Source: Enterobacter kobei (GTDB taxonomy: Bacteria > Pseudomonadota > Gammaproteobacteria > Enterobacterales > Enterobacteriaceae). From it: a stretch of 64,000 nucleotides of DNA. A program made the translations under genes and the position numbers. The DNA is taken from assembly GCF_018323985.1 (NCBI RefSeq), contig NZ_AP024590.1:1612001-1676000 (forward strand), given 5' to 3'. Positions within the stretch are counted from its first letter, which is position 1. Every line of letters begins with the position of its first letter. The notes below the pieces were generated by a model that saw only the letters and a list, made by a program, of their open reading frames with translations, made no database searches and was not told the DNA's origin. Shown here piece by piece: positions 1 to 8,185 of this stretch.

Positions 1-751
1 GGTGCTGGATGACATTATCCGCGTGTTCCCGGCCACCCTTGAGCTGGCAACGATGGCGATTATCGTCGGCGCGGGCCTCGGCATTCCGCTGGGCGTGCTG
101 GCGGCGGCGCGACGTAACAGCGTCTCCGATTACGTGGTGCGTATTATCAGCCTCGCCGGGTATTCCACACCGATTTTCTGGGTCGGCATGATGGGCCTGC
201 TGCTGTTCTACGCCTGGCTTGGCTGGGTGGGGGGCGCCGGGCGCATTGATCTGGGTCTGGACGGTATTGTGCCGCGCCGCACCGGGCTGATGACCCTGGA
301 CGCACTGCTGGCAGGCAACATGCAGGTGTTCTGGAATGCCCTTAATCACCTGGTGTTGCCTGCGTCGCTGCTCGGGTTTCACTCGCTGGCCTACATCAGC
401 CGTATGACCCGCAGTTTTATGCTGGCGCAGCTCTCCCAGGAGTTCATCATCACCGCGCGGGTAAAAGGCTTAACCGAACGGCAGGTGATCTGGAACCACG
501 CCTTCCGCAATATTCTCGTGCAACTGCTGACGGTGGTGGCGCTGGCCTACGGCTCGCTGCTGGAAGGGGCCGTACTGATTGAAACCGTCTTCTCCTGGCC
601 GGGCTTCGGCTCTTACCTCACCAGCAGTCTGTTGCTGGGGGACATGAATGCGGTAATGGGCTGCGTGTTAGTGGTCGGCGTGATCTTCGTCATGCTGAAC
701 CTGCTCTCCGACATGCTGTATCAACTCTTTGATCCGAGGACGAAATCATGA
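1..751 (+). CDS. Dipeptide/oligopeptide-type ABC transporter, first permease (5' end outside window)
   Basis: Inner-membrane permease of a DppB/DdpB-like importer. The reading frame is open from the left edge, and the visible 249 codons begin in the periplasmic loop before the second membrane segment; family members have about 310-340 residues, so roughly 70-90 are missing. The permease-ATPase contact loop is visible around residues 148-165 (EFIITARVKGLTERQVIWNH), followed by the usual hydrophobic tail and a DPR end. Its stop overlaps the next permease start as ATGA, so the two are translationally coupled. No substrate-binding protein lies in the window; it may be upstream. The substrate cannot be named from the permease. 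Confidence 0.85.
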   Translation, partial: VLDDIIRVFPATLELATMAIIVGAGLGIPLGVLAAARRNSVSDYVVRIISLAGYSTPIFWVGMMGLLLFYAWLGWVGGAGRIDLGLDGIVPRRTGLMTLDALLAGNMQVFWNALNHLVLPASLLGFHSLAYISRMTRSFMLAQLSQEFIITARVKGLTERQVIWNHAFRNILVQLLTVVALAYGSLLEGAVLIETVFSWPGFGSYLTSSLLLGDMNAVMGCVLVVGVIFVMLNLLSDMLYQLFDPRTKS

Positions 752-1653
752 CCGTTTATCTGGATCCGCCTGTCAGCGGCAAGACCCGTGAGCAGGGCGC
801 GCGCGTCAAACGTCTGCTCAGCCGCACCGGGGGGTTTATTGGCAAAATGGCGCGTAACCCGCTGACCGCCATCGGCGGCGGCATCATTTTCCTGCTGCTG
901 GTAGTGGCGACCTTTGCGCCGTGGATCGCGCCGTATCATCCGCTGGTGCAGGATCTGAATAACGCCCTGCAACCGCCGGGGGCGCAGCACTGGTTCGGCA
1001 CCGACGAGTTTGGCCGCGATATTTTCAGCCGCCTGGTGTACGGCTCGCGTATCACGCTGTACATCGTGCTGCTGGTCTCCGTCACCGTTGGCCCCCTCGG
1101 GCTGCTGCTCGGCGTCTGCGCCGGCTATTTCGGCGGCAAGGTGGATATGGTGCTGATGCGCGTGACCGATATTTTCATCTCTTTCCCGAGCCTGGTGCTG
1201 GCGCTGGCGTTTGTCGCCGCCCTCGGCCCGGGACTTGAGCATGTGGTGATCGCCATTACGCTCACCGCCTGGCCGCCGATTGCCCGTCTGGCACGTGCTG
1301 AAACCCTGTCACTGCGGCAGGCCGATTTTATCTCGGCGGTACGTTTGCAGGGCGCCTCGCCGGTGCGCGTTCTCTGGCGTCATGTGGTGCCGCTGTGCCT
1401 GCCGTCGGTGATCATCCGTATCACCATGAATATGGCGGGCATCATTCTGACCGCCGCCGGTCTGGGATTCCTTGGGCTTGGCGCACAACCGCCGGAGCCG
1501 GAGTGGGGCGCGATGATCTCCAGTGGTCGCACTTACATGATGGAGTGCTGGTGGGTGGTGACTATTCCGGGGCTGGCGATTTTGATCAACAGCCTGGCGT
1601 TCAACTTCTTAGGAGATGGCCTACGTGACATCCTCGATCCTCGCAGCGAATAA
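748..1653 (+). CDS. Dipeptide/oligopeptide-type ABC transporter, second permease (DppC-like)
   Basis: Partner permease of the importer, 301 residues, the usual length for the DppC/OppC family. An N-terminal cytoplasmic tail is followed by a first membrane segment near residues 42-62, a periplasmic part with the family motif HWFGTDEFGRDIFSR near residues 87-101, then five more segments. The EAA-like loop (RLQGASPVRVLWRH) that docks on the ATPase is near residues 199-212. The protein ends in DPRSE, as many members do. The start overlaps the stop of the preceding permease by four bases, and its 3' end overlaps the following ATPase gene. Family assignment is firm; the substrate is not known. Confidence 0.88.
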   Translation: MTVYLDPPVSGKTREQGARVKRLLSRTGGFIGKMARNPLTAIGGGIIFLLLVVATFAPWIAPYHPLVQDLNNALQPPGAQHWFGTDEFGRDIFSRLVYGSRITLYIVLLVSVTVGPLGLLLGVCAGYFGGKVDMVLMRVTDIFISFPSLVLALAFVAALGPGLEHVVIAITLTAWPPIARLARAETLSLRQADFISAVRLQGASPVRVLWRHVVPLCLPSVIIRITMNMAGIILTAAGLGFLGLGAQPPEPEWGAMISSGRTYMMECWWVVTIPGLAILINSLAFNFLGDGLRDILDPRSE

Positions 1654-2488
1654 TTCGCCCCTGCTCGACGTGCGCGATCTGCACGTCGATTTTGTCAACG
1701 GGCGCACGGTGACCAACGCGGTACGCGGCGTCTCCTTCCAGTTGGGCCGGGAAAAGCTGGCGATTGTCGGCGAGTCCGGGTCAGGCAAATCCACCGTCGG
1801 GCGCGCACTGATGCGGCTGCATCCGGCCAAAGCGCGCATCACCGCCGAACGTATGCATTTTGGCGATATCGATCTGCGCAACGTCAGCGAAGCGCAGATG
1901 CGCACCGTGCGTGGAAAACGTATTTCGATGATCATGCAGGATCCGAAATACTCCCTGAACCCGGTGGTGTGCGTCGGGGATCAGATCGCTGAAGCCTGGC
2001 TGACGCACCATCCGGGGCGCAAAGCCGAGGCGAAAGTAAAAGTGATGGAGATGCTTGAAGTGGTGCGCATCCGCCAGCCGGAGCGGGTTTACCATCTCTA
2101 TCCCCACGAAATCTCCGGCGGTCAGGGGCAGCGCATTATGATCGCCATGATGCTGATCACCGATCCGGAACTGGTGATCGCCGACGAGCCGACCTCGGCG
2201 CTGGACGTGTCGGTGCGCCTGCAGGTGCTCGGGCTGCTCGACGACCTGGTGGCCTCGCGCGGTCTGGGACTGATTTTTATCAGCCATGATATTAACCTGG
2301 TGCGCAGCTTCTGCGATCGCGTGCTGGTGATGTACGCCGGACGGGTGGTGGAGTCTATCGCCGCGAAAGATCTCGATCAGGCGCAGCACCCTTATACGCA
2401 GGGCTTAATCAACGCGCTGCCGGAAATTCATCATCGCCGACCGGTACTGCCGGTGTTGCAGCGCCAGGCCAGCTGGCTTCACGAATAA
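1625..2488 (+). CDS. Oligopeptide-type ABC transporter ATP-binding protein (DppD/OppD-like)
   Basis: Cytoplasmic ATPase powering the importer. It shows Walker A (GESGSGKST), a Q-loop (MIMQDPKYSLNP), a signature ISGGQGQR rather than the usual SGGQRQR, Walker B (LVIADEPTSALD) and the switch histidine (FISHD). The C-terminal oligopeptide extension (HPYTQGLINALPE) is present. I place the start at the GTG at 1625 because AGGAG at 1611-1615 is 9 bases from it; an in-frame ATG at 1616 directly abuts that AGGAG, too close for normal initiation. The gene overlaps the upstream permease by 29 bases. The product has 287 residues. Confidence 0.85.
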   Translation: MTSSILAANNSPLLDVRDLHVDFVNGRTVTNAVRGVSFQLGREKLAIVGESGSGKSTVGRALMRLHPAKARITAERMHFGDIDLRNVSEAQMRTVRGKRISMIMQDPKYSLNPVVCVGDQIAEAWLTHHPGRKAEAKVKVMEMLEVVRIRQPERVYHLYPHEISGGQGQRIMIAMMLITDPELVIADEPTSALDVSVRLQVLGLLDDLVASRGLGLIFISHDINLVRSFCDRVLVMYAGRVVESIAAKDLDQAQHPYTQGLINALPEIHHRRPVLPVLQRQASWLHE

Positions 2489-2498
2489 AGGACCCATT

Positions 2499-3272
2499 AT
2501 GATCGATGTCAGAAACTTAAGTCTGGAGTTCGGCGAAGGCGACAAGCGCAATCAGGTGCTGTTTGACGTTAATTTCAACGTGCAGCCAGGGGAAATCTAC
2601 GGCCTGGTCGGGGAGTCCGGTTCCGGTAAAACCACGGTGCTGAAATGCCTGGCAGGGCTGTTTACCCACTGGCAGGGGGAGCTTGCGATTAACGACCAGC
2701 CGCTTGATCACCGTATTAATCAGCAGCGTTGTCGACTGGTGCAGATGGTGTTTCAGGACCCCTACGGTTCGCTGCATCCGCGACACACGATCGGCGATAT
2801 TCTGGAAGAGCCGCTGCAAATCCACGGCATCCCCGATCGCGACAGGCGTATAAATACGCTGCTGGATAAGGTCGGGCTAAACCGCGCGTTTCGTGATCGT
2901 TATCCGCATCAGCTTTCCGGCGGCCAGCGCCAGCGCGTGGCGATTGCCCGGGCGCTGATCCTTGAGCCGCAGGTGCTGTTGCTGGATGAACCCACCTCGG
3001 CGCTGGATGTGTCGGTACAGGCGGAAATTCTCAATCTGCTGGCGGACCTGCATCAGGAGTCGAAGCTGACTTATCTGATGGTGACGCACGATCTGGGGGT
3101 GATTGCCCATCTGTGCCAGAAAGTGGCGGTGATGCAGTACGGCAAGATCCTCGAAACCCTGACGGTGGACGATCTGGTGAGCGGCGGGGCGAAAACCGAC
3201 TATACACGGATGCTGGTCAATGCCAGCCAGCAGTACAGCCGGGAGATGGCGCGGGAAGTGGCGGCGTATTAA
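2499..3272 (+). CDS. Oligopeptide-type ABC transporter ATP-binding protein (DppF/OppF-like)
   Basis: Second ATPase of the importer, 257 residues, somewhat short for a DppF/OppF protein because the C-terminal oligopeptide extension is abbreviated. Walker A (GESGSGKTT), Q-loop (VFQDPYGSLHPR), signature LSGGQRQRV, Walker B (VLLLDEPTSALD) and H-loop (VTHD) are all intact. An AAAGGA ribosome-binding site lies just before the ATG, 10 bases after the preceding stop. It is the last gene of the operon; a REP-like hairpin follows and yegS converges from the other side. The heterodimeric ATPase arrangement is typical of peptide, nickel and glutathione importers, so the substrate stays open. Confidence 0.86.
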   Translation: MIDVRNLSLEFGEGDKRNQVLFDVNFNVQPGEIYGLVGESGSGKTTVLKCLAGLFTHWQGELAINDQPLDHRINQQRCRLVQMVFQDPYGSLHPRHTIGDILEEPLQIHGIPDRDRRINTLLDKVGLNRAFRDRYPHQLSGGQRQRVAIARALILEPQVLLLDEPTSALDVSVQAEILNLLADLHQESKLTYLMVTHDLGVIAHLCQKVAVMQYGKILETLTVDDLVSGGAKTDYTRMLVNASQQYSREMAREVAAY

Positions 3273-3281
3273 TCGTTTGTT

Positions 3282-3314
3282 TGCCCGGCGGCGCTACGCT
3301 TGCCGGGCCTACAA
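3282..3314. repeat. REP-like palindromic unit
   Basis: A palindrome reading TGCCCGGCGGCGCTACGCTT and continuing into GCCGGGCCTACAA. It has the core of the enterobacterial REP/PU family and resembles the units at 19214, 35515 and 45941. It lies between the convergent ABC transporter ATPase gene and yegS, the classic REP position, and could stabilise or terminate transcripts. Confidence 0.75.
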
Positions 3315-3332
3315 GCCCATCGTGTTTGCTGC

Positions 3333-4232
3333 TTAACGCAATAACGGGCAATCCGGTGGCAAACGGCATTTCAATGCGCCGGGCAACACTTCGATGCGGA
3401 AATGCTGTCCACTGAGCGGCTCGCCGTCGAGGTTAAAGGTGATCTCGTGCGGAGCGGTCACTTCAAACCATGCCGATTTACCGTCGATGATATTCGGGCT
3501 GTCTTCTGGCTGAGTCAGCGTTGTCACCAGCGCCGGCAGCAGCTCCTCGCCGGTGAAAATGCGCAGATGCAGCTGACCATCGTTGATCAGCGCGTCGGGA
3601 CAAAGCTGTTGCCCGCCGCCTGCCTGACGCCCGTTGCCAATCCCGATCACCAGCGCATCACCCTGCCACTGAAAATTATCGCCTTTGATTTCGCAGCGGT
3701 CCGGCTTCAGCGTGTCCATGCGCATCAGACCGTGGATCAAATAGGAGACGCCGCCAAGCGCGGCTTTCAGTTTTTCCGGCGTTTCGGTGGTGATGCGCGT
3801 GCCAAAGCCGCCGGTCGCCATATTGATAAAACAGGTGTCATCGTTGACCTGTGCCAGATCCACCGGCACTGCTTTACCGACAATCGCCAGTTGCAATGCT
3901 TTATCCAGTGATTCAGGAATGGCGGTGCTGGTGGCGAAATCGTTTGCTGTCCCGAGCGGCAGAATACCCAGCGCCGGGGCGTTTTCGCCGCCGTTTTTAT
4001 ACAGCGCCGTCGCCACTTCGTTGATGGTGCCATCGCCGCCGCCGGCGATCACCGTCTCCACGCCAAGCTGCACCGCCTCCTGCACATAGCGCTCCGCATC
4101 GCCTTTCTCCCAGGTGACACGCACCTGAATATCAATGCCTTCATCGCGCAGTAAGGTGATGGCTTCGCGCAGCGTCTCGTCACCGGCGTTTTTGCCATTC
4201 AAAATCATCAAACTGGATGTATCGGTGCTCAT
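3333..4232 (-). CDS. yegS: Lipid kinase YegS
   Basis: Diacylglycerol-kinase-like lipid kinase, 299 residues, the same length as the E. coli protein, which phosphorylates phosphatidylglycerol in vitro. The N-terminal catalytic domain carries the kinase signature GGGDGTINEVA at residues 64-74, and the C-terminal beta-sandwich domain includes the motif DGEPLSGQHFRIEVLPGAL near the end. The ATG is preceded on the minus strand by GAGGT. It lies downstream of cyaR on the same strand; in E. coli K-12 the two are separated by a P2 remnant that is absent here. Physiological role is poorly defined even in E. coli. Confidence 0.93.
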   Translation of the reverse strand: MSTDTSSLMILNGKNAGDETLREAITLLRDEGIDIQVRVTWEKGDAERYVQEAVQLGVETVIAGGGDGTINEVATALYKNGGENAPALGILPLGTANDFATSTAIPESLDKALQLAIVGKAVPVDLAQVNDDTCFINMATGGFGTRITTETPEKLKAALGGVSYLIHGLMRMDTLKPDRCEIKGDNFQWQGDALVIGIGNGRQAGGGQQLCPDALINDGQLHLRIFTGEELLPALVTTLTQPEDSPNIIDGKSAWFEVTAPHEITFNLDGEPLSGQHFRIEVLPGALKCRLPPDCPLLR

Positions 4233-4312
4233 CCTGCTACCTCGAAAAGAACGAATGAAAGAAGTGTATCTCAGGGAGAAGCAGAGCGCGTAAGAAGAAA
4301 CTGAAAGGCGGG

Positions 4313-4398
4313 AAAAAATAAGCCTGCGTAAGGGAGATTACGCAGGCTAAGGAGGTGGTTCCTGGTACAGCTAGCATTTATGGATTATGTTTTTCAGC
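4313..4398 (-). ncRNA. cyaR: CyaR (RyeE) small regulatory RNA
   Basis: The minus strand starts GCTGAAAAACATAATCCATA at 4398, runs through the conserved core TGTACCAGGAACCACCTCCTT, and ends in a hairpin (AGCCTGCGTAA ... TTACGCAGGCT) followed by a T-run at 4313-4318. This matches E. coli CyaR as I remember it almost base for base, with a few changes in the 5' stretch and compensated changes in the terminator stem. CyaR is an Hfq-binding, CRP-activated sRNA repressing ompX, nadE, luxS and yqaE through the CCUCCUU-type region. Its place between yegQ and yegS, on the yegQ strand, is the E. coli location. Confidence 0.95.
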
Positions 4399-4405
4399 AG
4401 GCGCG

Positions 4406-4448
4406 ATAGTACTCATAAAGAACGAAGCGGTATGTGATCCGATTCTAA
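4406..4448 (-). promoter_or_regulatory. cyaR promoter with CRP site
   Basis: On the minus strand a -10 box TACTAT (4406-4411) sits 8-13 bases before the first base of CyaR. An imperfect CRP site, TTAGA-N6-TCACA (4433-4448), is centred about 42 bases upstream of it, the class II activator position. The right half is perfect and the left half degenerate. This fits the known CRP control of cyaR in E. coli. Confidence 0.7.
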
Positions 4449-4475
4449 TATCCTTCTCTGCCGTCAGCGCCGCTG

Positions 4476-5837
4476 TTAATTATTGTGCGGTGCACGCGTA
4501 TTTTCGCCGTTGAAATTACGCATCAAGAGCGCATAGTCCAGCACCACATCTTCCGGCACCGGCAGCCAGACGGTGTAGCCGTCGCCAGGGGCGACCGGCA
4601 TGGCTTCGCCTTTGGCGTTTTCCATGTGCTCCAGCGTGAAATTAACGTTCCCTTTCGGCGTCATTAATTCCAGGCTGTCGCCAACGCTAAATTTATTTTT
4701 CACCTGTACGGCGGCAAGGTGGCCGTTGCGCTCGCCGGTAAATTCGCCGACGAACTGCTGACGTTCGGAGACGGAAAAACCGTATTCGTAATTCTGGTAA
4801 TCATCATGGGTATGACGGCGCAGGAAACCTTCGGTATAGCCGCGATGCGCCAGACCTTCCAGCGTGTCCATCAGACTCTCATCGAACGGCAGCCCGGCGG
4901 CGGCGTCATCAATGGCTTTGCGGTACACCTGGGCGGTGCGCGCGCAGTAGTAATAGGATTTGGTACGGCCTTCGATTTTCAGCGAGTGCACGCCCATTTC
5001 TGTCAGGCGCGGTACGTGGGCGATAGCACGCAGATCTTTCGAGTTCATGATGTAGGTGCCGTGCTCATCCTCAAAGGCAGTCATGTATTCGCCCGGACGT
5101 TTGGCTTCTTCGATCATAAACACGCTGTCGGTCGGCGCACCGATGCCCAGCGTCGGCTCGACGTTTTTCACCGGGATAGGCTCATGCACATGCACGATAT
5201 TCCCCACGTCGTCTTCTTTGCCTTCCTGGACGTTATATTCCCAGCGGCAGGCGTTGGTGCAGGTGCCCTGATTCGGATCGCGTTTGTTAATATAGCCCGA
5301 CAGCAGGCAGCGCCCGGAATAAGCCATGCACAGCGCGCCGTGCACGAAGATTTCGATTTCCATGTCCGGCACCTGCGCGCGGATCTCGGCGATTTCATCC
5401 AGCGACAGTTCGCGTGACAAAATCACCCGCGTCAGGCCCATGCTTTTCCAGAACTTCACCGTCGCCCAGTTCACGGCGTTCGCCTGTACCGACAGGTGAA
5501 TATCCATCTCCGGGAAGTGTTCCCGCACCAGCATGATTAACCCCGGATCGGACATGATCAGCGCGTCCGGCCCCATTTCCACCACCGGCTTCAGATCGCG
5601 AATAAAGGTTTTCAGCTTCGCGTTGTGCGGCGCAATATTCACCACCACGTAGAATTTTTTACCAAGTGCATGGGCTTCATTGATGCCCAGCTGTAAATTC
5701 TCGTGGTTGAATTCGTTATTACGCACGCGCAGGGAGTAGCGCGGCTGGCCCGCATATACCGCATCGGCACCATAGGCAAAGGCGTAACGCATATTTTTCA
5801 GCGTTCCCGCCGGGGAAAGGAGTTCCGGTTTAAACAT
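4476..5837 (-). CDS. yegQ: tRNA hydroxylation protein TrhP (YegQ), peptidase U32 family
   Basis: U32-family protein, 453 residues, equal to E. coli YegQ. In E. coli it works in prephenate-dependent 5-hydroxyuridine formation at position 34 of tRNA. The U32 signature (EIFVHGALCMAYSGRCLLSGY) lies at residues 162-182, and four cysteines (170, 177, 193, 197) are placed as a likely metal or iron-sulfur cluster site. It is transcribed toward cyaR. The 5' gap to baeR holds an unusual 95-base inverted repeat. Nothing suggests damage or transfer. Confidence 0.93.
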   Translation of the reverse strand: MFKPELLSPAGTLKNMRYAFAYGADAVYAGQPRYSLRVRNNEFNHENLQLGINEAHALGKKFYVVVNIAPHNAKLKTFIRDLKPVVEMGPDALIMSDPGLIMLVREHFPEMDIHLSVQANAVNWATVKFWKSMGLTRVILSRELSLDEIAEIRAQVPDMEIEIFVHGALCMAYSGRCLLSGYINKRDPNQGTCTNACRWEYNVQEGKEDDVGNIVHVHEPIPVKNVEPTLGIGAPTDSVFMIEEAKRPGEYMTAFEDEHGTYIMNSKDLRAIAHVPRLTEMGVHSLKIEGRTKSYYYCARTAQVYRKAIDDAAAGLPFDESLMDTLEGLAHRGYTEGFLRRHTHDDYQNYEYGFSVSERQQFVGEFTGERNGHLAAVQVKNKFSVGDSLELMTPKGNVNFTLEHMENAKGEAMPVAPGDGYTVWLPVPEDVVLDYALLMRNFNGENTRAPHNN

Positions 5838-5961
5838 GATTTTCTCGTTCTGATGACAGGTCAGATCCGCTCACGAGGTGAGACGGTCGGGGAGATCCCT
5901 TAATTTTAGGGCGGGAATTGTAGCGCTGTGGGGCGGGGGAGTAAACCGGTGTGTTATGTCG

Positions 5962-6056
5962 CCCCTCACCCCGGCCCTCTCCCAGGGGAGAGGGAGAGAC
6001 GCGAGTGCGTGCTCGATCTGTTCCCTCTCCCTGTGGGAGAGGGTTAGGGTGAGGGG
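5962..6056. repeat. Long inverted repeat next to the baeR stop codon
   Basis: Two arms, CCCCTCACCCCGGCCCTCTC at 5962 and its near-complement ending GGTTAGGGTGAGGGG at 6056, each with internal CCCTCTCCC/GGGAGAGGG pairs, enclose a short spacer. The element starts 4 bases beyond the baeR stop. Similar CCCTCACCC...GGGTGAGGG elements recur as intergenic repeats in enterobacteria and other Gram-negatives. A transcript would fold into a long hairpin that could end or protect the mdtABCD-baeSR message. Confidence 0.8.
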
Positions 6057-6060
6057 AAAA

Positions 6061-6783
6061 TTATGCCACGCGGCACATATCCGCTTCCCAGCGATAGCCG
6101 ACACCGTATACCGCGCGGATAAACGACTGTTCTTCGTCCAGCGCCTCCAGCTTGCGGCGCAGATTCTTGATATGGCTGTCGATGGTGCGATCCGTCACCA
6201 CGCGGTAATCGTCATACAGGTGGTTCAGCAATTGCTCGCGGGAGAACACTTTCCCCGGCTCGCCGGAGAGGGTTTTCAGCAGGCGGAACTCGGCTGGCGT
6301 CAGATCCAGCATTTTGCCGTGCCAGCTGGCCTGAAAACGGCCTTCGTCGATGACCAGCGGGCTTTGCGCATCCAGCGTCTGTAATTCACGCTGCGGCTTG
6401 CAGCGGCGCAGAATGGTTTTCACCCGCGCCACCACTTCCCGCGGGCTGTAAGGTTTGCAGATATAGTCATCCGCGCCGATCTCCAGCCCCAGCAGGCGGT
6501 CGATCTCTTCAATGCGTGCGGTCACCATCACAATCGGCAGCTCGGAAAAACGGCGGATCTCGCGGCACAGGGTCAGTCCGTCGGTGCCTGGCAGCATCAG
6601 ATCCAGCAGCATGAGATCCGGCGGTGTCTGGCGCACGTAAGCCAGTACCTGGTCGCCGTGACTTATCAGTGTCGGCGCGTAGCCCGCTGCCCGCAGGTAA
6701 TCAATCAGTAACTGGCCGAGCTTCGGCTCGTCTTCGACAATCAGAATGCGCGGGGTATTTTCGTCTATCGGTAACTCAGTCAT
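6061..6783 (-). CDS. baeR: Response regulator BaeR
   Basis: OmpR/PhoB-family response regulator of the BaeSR envelope-stress pathway, 240 residues as in E. coli. The receiver domain has the acidic pocket (EDE, 17-19), the phospho-acceptor Asp61 in LMLLDLMLPG and Lys in the C-terminal part of the receiver; the winged-helix DNA-binding domain occupies about residues 135-235 and ends IRAVYGVGYRW. The ATG overlaps the baeS stop by four bases. In E. coli it activates mdtABCD-baeSR, acrD and spy in response to indole, flavonoids and other envelope stress. It is the last gene of its operon. Confidence 0.96.
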   Translation of the reverse strand: MTELPIDENTPRILIVEDEPKLGQLLIDYLRAAGYAPTLISHGDQVLAYVRQTPPDLMLLDLMLPGTDGLTLCREIRRFSELPIVMVTARIEEIDRLLGLEIGADDYICKPYSPREVVARVKTILRRCKPQRELQTLDAQSPLVIDEGRFQASWHGKMLDLTPAEFRLLKTLSGEPGKVFSREQLLNHLYDDYRVVTDRTIDSHIKNLRRKLEALDEEQSFIRAVYGVGYRWEADMCRVA

Positions 6784-8183
6784 ACATCTCTCGTTTTGTC
6801 GCGTTCCAGCGGTAGTTCAACTGTAATGCTTACCCCACCAAAAGGCGAATGGGCAGCATGGAGGGTGCCGCCGTGGGCTTCGACGATGTTTACACAGATC
6901 GCCAGTCCCAGTCCCGAGCCGCCGCTGGTGCGATTGCGGGAGCCTTCGGTGCGGTAAAAACGTTCAAACAGGCGGGCGAGCTGTTCATCGGTGACGCCCG
7001 GCCCGCTGTCGGCAAAGGTCAGCAGTACGGCATTGCCCTGAGTGCGGGCGCTGATCAGCAGCTGCCCGCCCGCGTCGGTATATCGCAGGCTGTTTTCCAG
7101 CAGGTTATTAAATAACTGCATCAGCCGGTCGCGGTCGCCAAATACGGTGGCGGATTCGGTTAACGAGGCGTTGAGGGATAACTGACGGCTGGCGAAGCGT
7201 TCACGGAACACACCCGCGGCCATCTCCAGCAGGGTGATGACGTCGACCGGCGCTTTCTGGTACGCCAGCGCCCCTTCATCGGACATCGACAGCTGATGCA
7301 GATCGTTGACCAGTTTGGTGAGGGTGCCCACTTCTGCCTGCAAAGAGGCCACCGATTCCGGCGTGAACTGGCGAACGCCGTCCTGGATCGCCTCCAGTTC
7401 ACCGCGCAGTACCGCCAGCGGCGTGCGCAGTTCGTGGGAAATATCCGCCATAAAATCCCGCCGCATCTGCTGGTTTTTCTCCAGCGTGCTGGCGAGCTGA
7501 TTGAAGTCGTGCGCCAGTTTGCCCAGTTCGTCCGGGCTGGTGGGGGTGACGCGGGTGGAGAAATCCCCGGCGGCCAGCTTGTGCGTGCCTTCCACCAGTC
7601 GTTTGACCGGCGCCAGCAGGCCGCGCGCCAGCAAAAAGGTTGCCAGTGCCGCCAGCAGAGTGGCGAGGCCGACGATCAGCCAGCTGGTGCGCCGCTGCTG
7701 ACGATCAAAGTTAATGTCGGTATTGCGTGTCAGGCGTTCGACGGGCGAGGCCACCACCCAGCCGACGTTCGCGCCGTTGACCCGGATCGCCCGGCGCGTG
7801 CCTTCCCGTGGCACCGGCGAGCGTGGGCCGACCAGCACATGTCTGTCCTGATCGATCACCCAGAACTGGGTGCGCCAGCCGTGGGGCGGCATACCGGGAC
7901 CCGGGCGGTCATCGTCATTCTCGTGCTCAAAGGAGCGCAGGATCTGGAACACAAAGCGGTCGTTATTGCGCAAAAAACGCCAGTCGCCGTGCAACTGATA
8001 CTGCTCGCCCAGCGCATCGCTCAGCATCTGTAGCCGCTGCTCATTGCCATTCTTGATGTAGTCAATAAAGCCGCGCTCAAAGCTGATCCGTACCGCCCAG
8101 TGCATGCTGATCAGCAGCACAATGCAGGTGGCAAAAATGGCGAGGAACAGTTTGCCGGTAATACCCGGCCGCCACAGTTTCAT
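6780..8183 (-). CDS. baeS: Sensor histidine kinase BaeS
   Basis: Inner-membrane sensor kinase, 467 residues as in E. coli. A first membrane segment at about 10-30 is followed by a periplasmic sensor domain to about 165, a second segment at about 167-188, and HAMP. The dimerisation domain carries the phosphorylated His250 (ISHELRTPL) and is followed by an HATPase domain with the N box (LFNNLLENSLRY) and glycine boxes (DSGPGVTD, GGSGLGL). It overlaps baeR by 4 bases and follows mdtD by 2, so efflux pump and regulator are co-transcribed. The periplasmic part has a proline/aspartate-rich stretch (DDDRPGPGMPPHG, 89-101) whose role is unclear. Confidence 0.95.
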   Translation of the reverse strand: MKLWRPGITGKLFLAIFATCIVLLISMHWAVRISFERGFIDYIKNGNEQRLQMLSDALGEQYQLHGDWRFLRNNDRFVFQILRSFEHENDDDRPGPGMPPHGWRTQFWVIDQDRHVLVGPRSPVPREGTRRAIRVNGANVGWVVASPVERLTRNTDINFDRQQRRTSWLIVGLATLLAALATFLLARGLLAPVKRLVEGTHKLAAGDFSTRVTPTSPDELGKLAHDFNQLASTLEKNQQMRRDFMADISHELRTPLAVLRGELEAIQDGVRQFTPESVASLQAEVGTLTKLVNDLHQLSMSDEGALAYQKAPVDVITLLEMAAGVFRERFASRQLSLNASLTESATVFGDRDRLMQLFNNLLENSLRYTDAGGQLLISARTQGNAVLLTFADSGPGVTDEQLARLFERFYRTEGSRNRTSGGSGLGLAICVNIVEAHGGTLHAAHSPFGGVSITVELPLERDKTRDV

Positions 8184-8185
8184 CG

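Noticed and set aside
3273..4475. P2-type prophage remnant beside cyaR, as in E. coli K-12
   Set aside because: No ogrK-like or other phage gene is present; yegQ, cyaR and yegS are directly adjacent.
7296..8033. Long antisense open frame over baeS, and similar ones over mdtB, mdtC, wcaC and manC
   Set aside because: GC-rich coding DNA commonly yields long antisense frames; the products are rich in Arg, His and Gln without domains, and the sense genes are certain.
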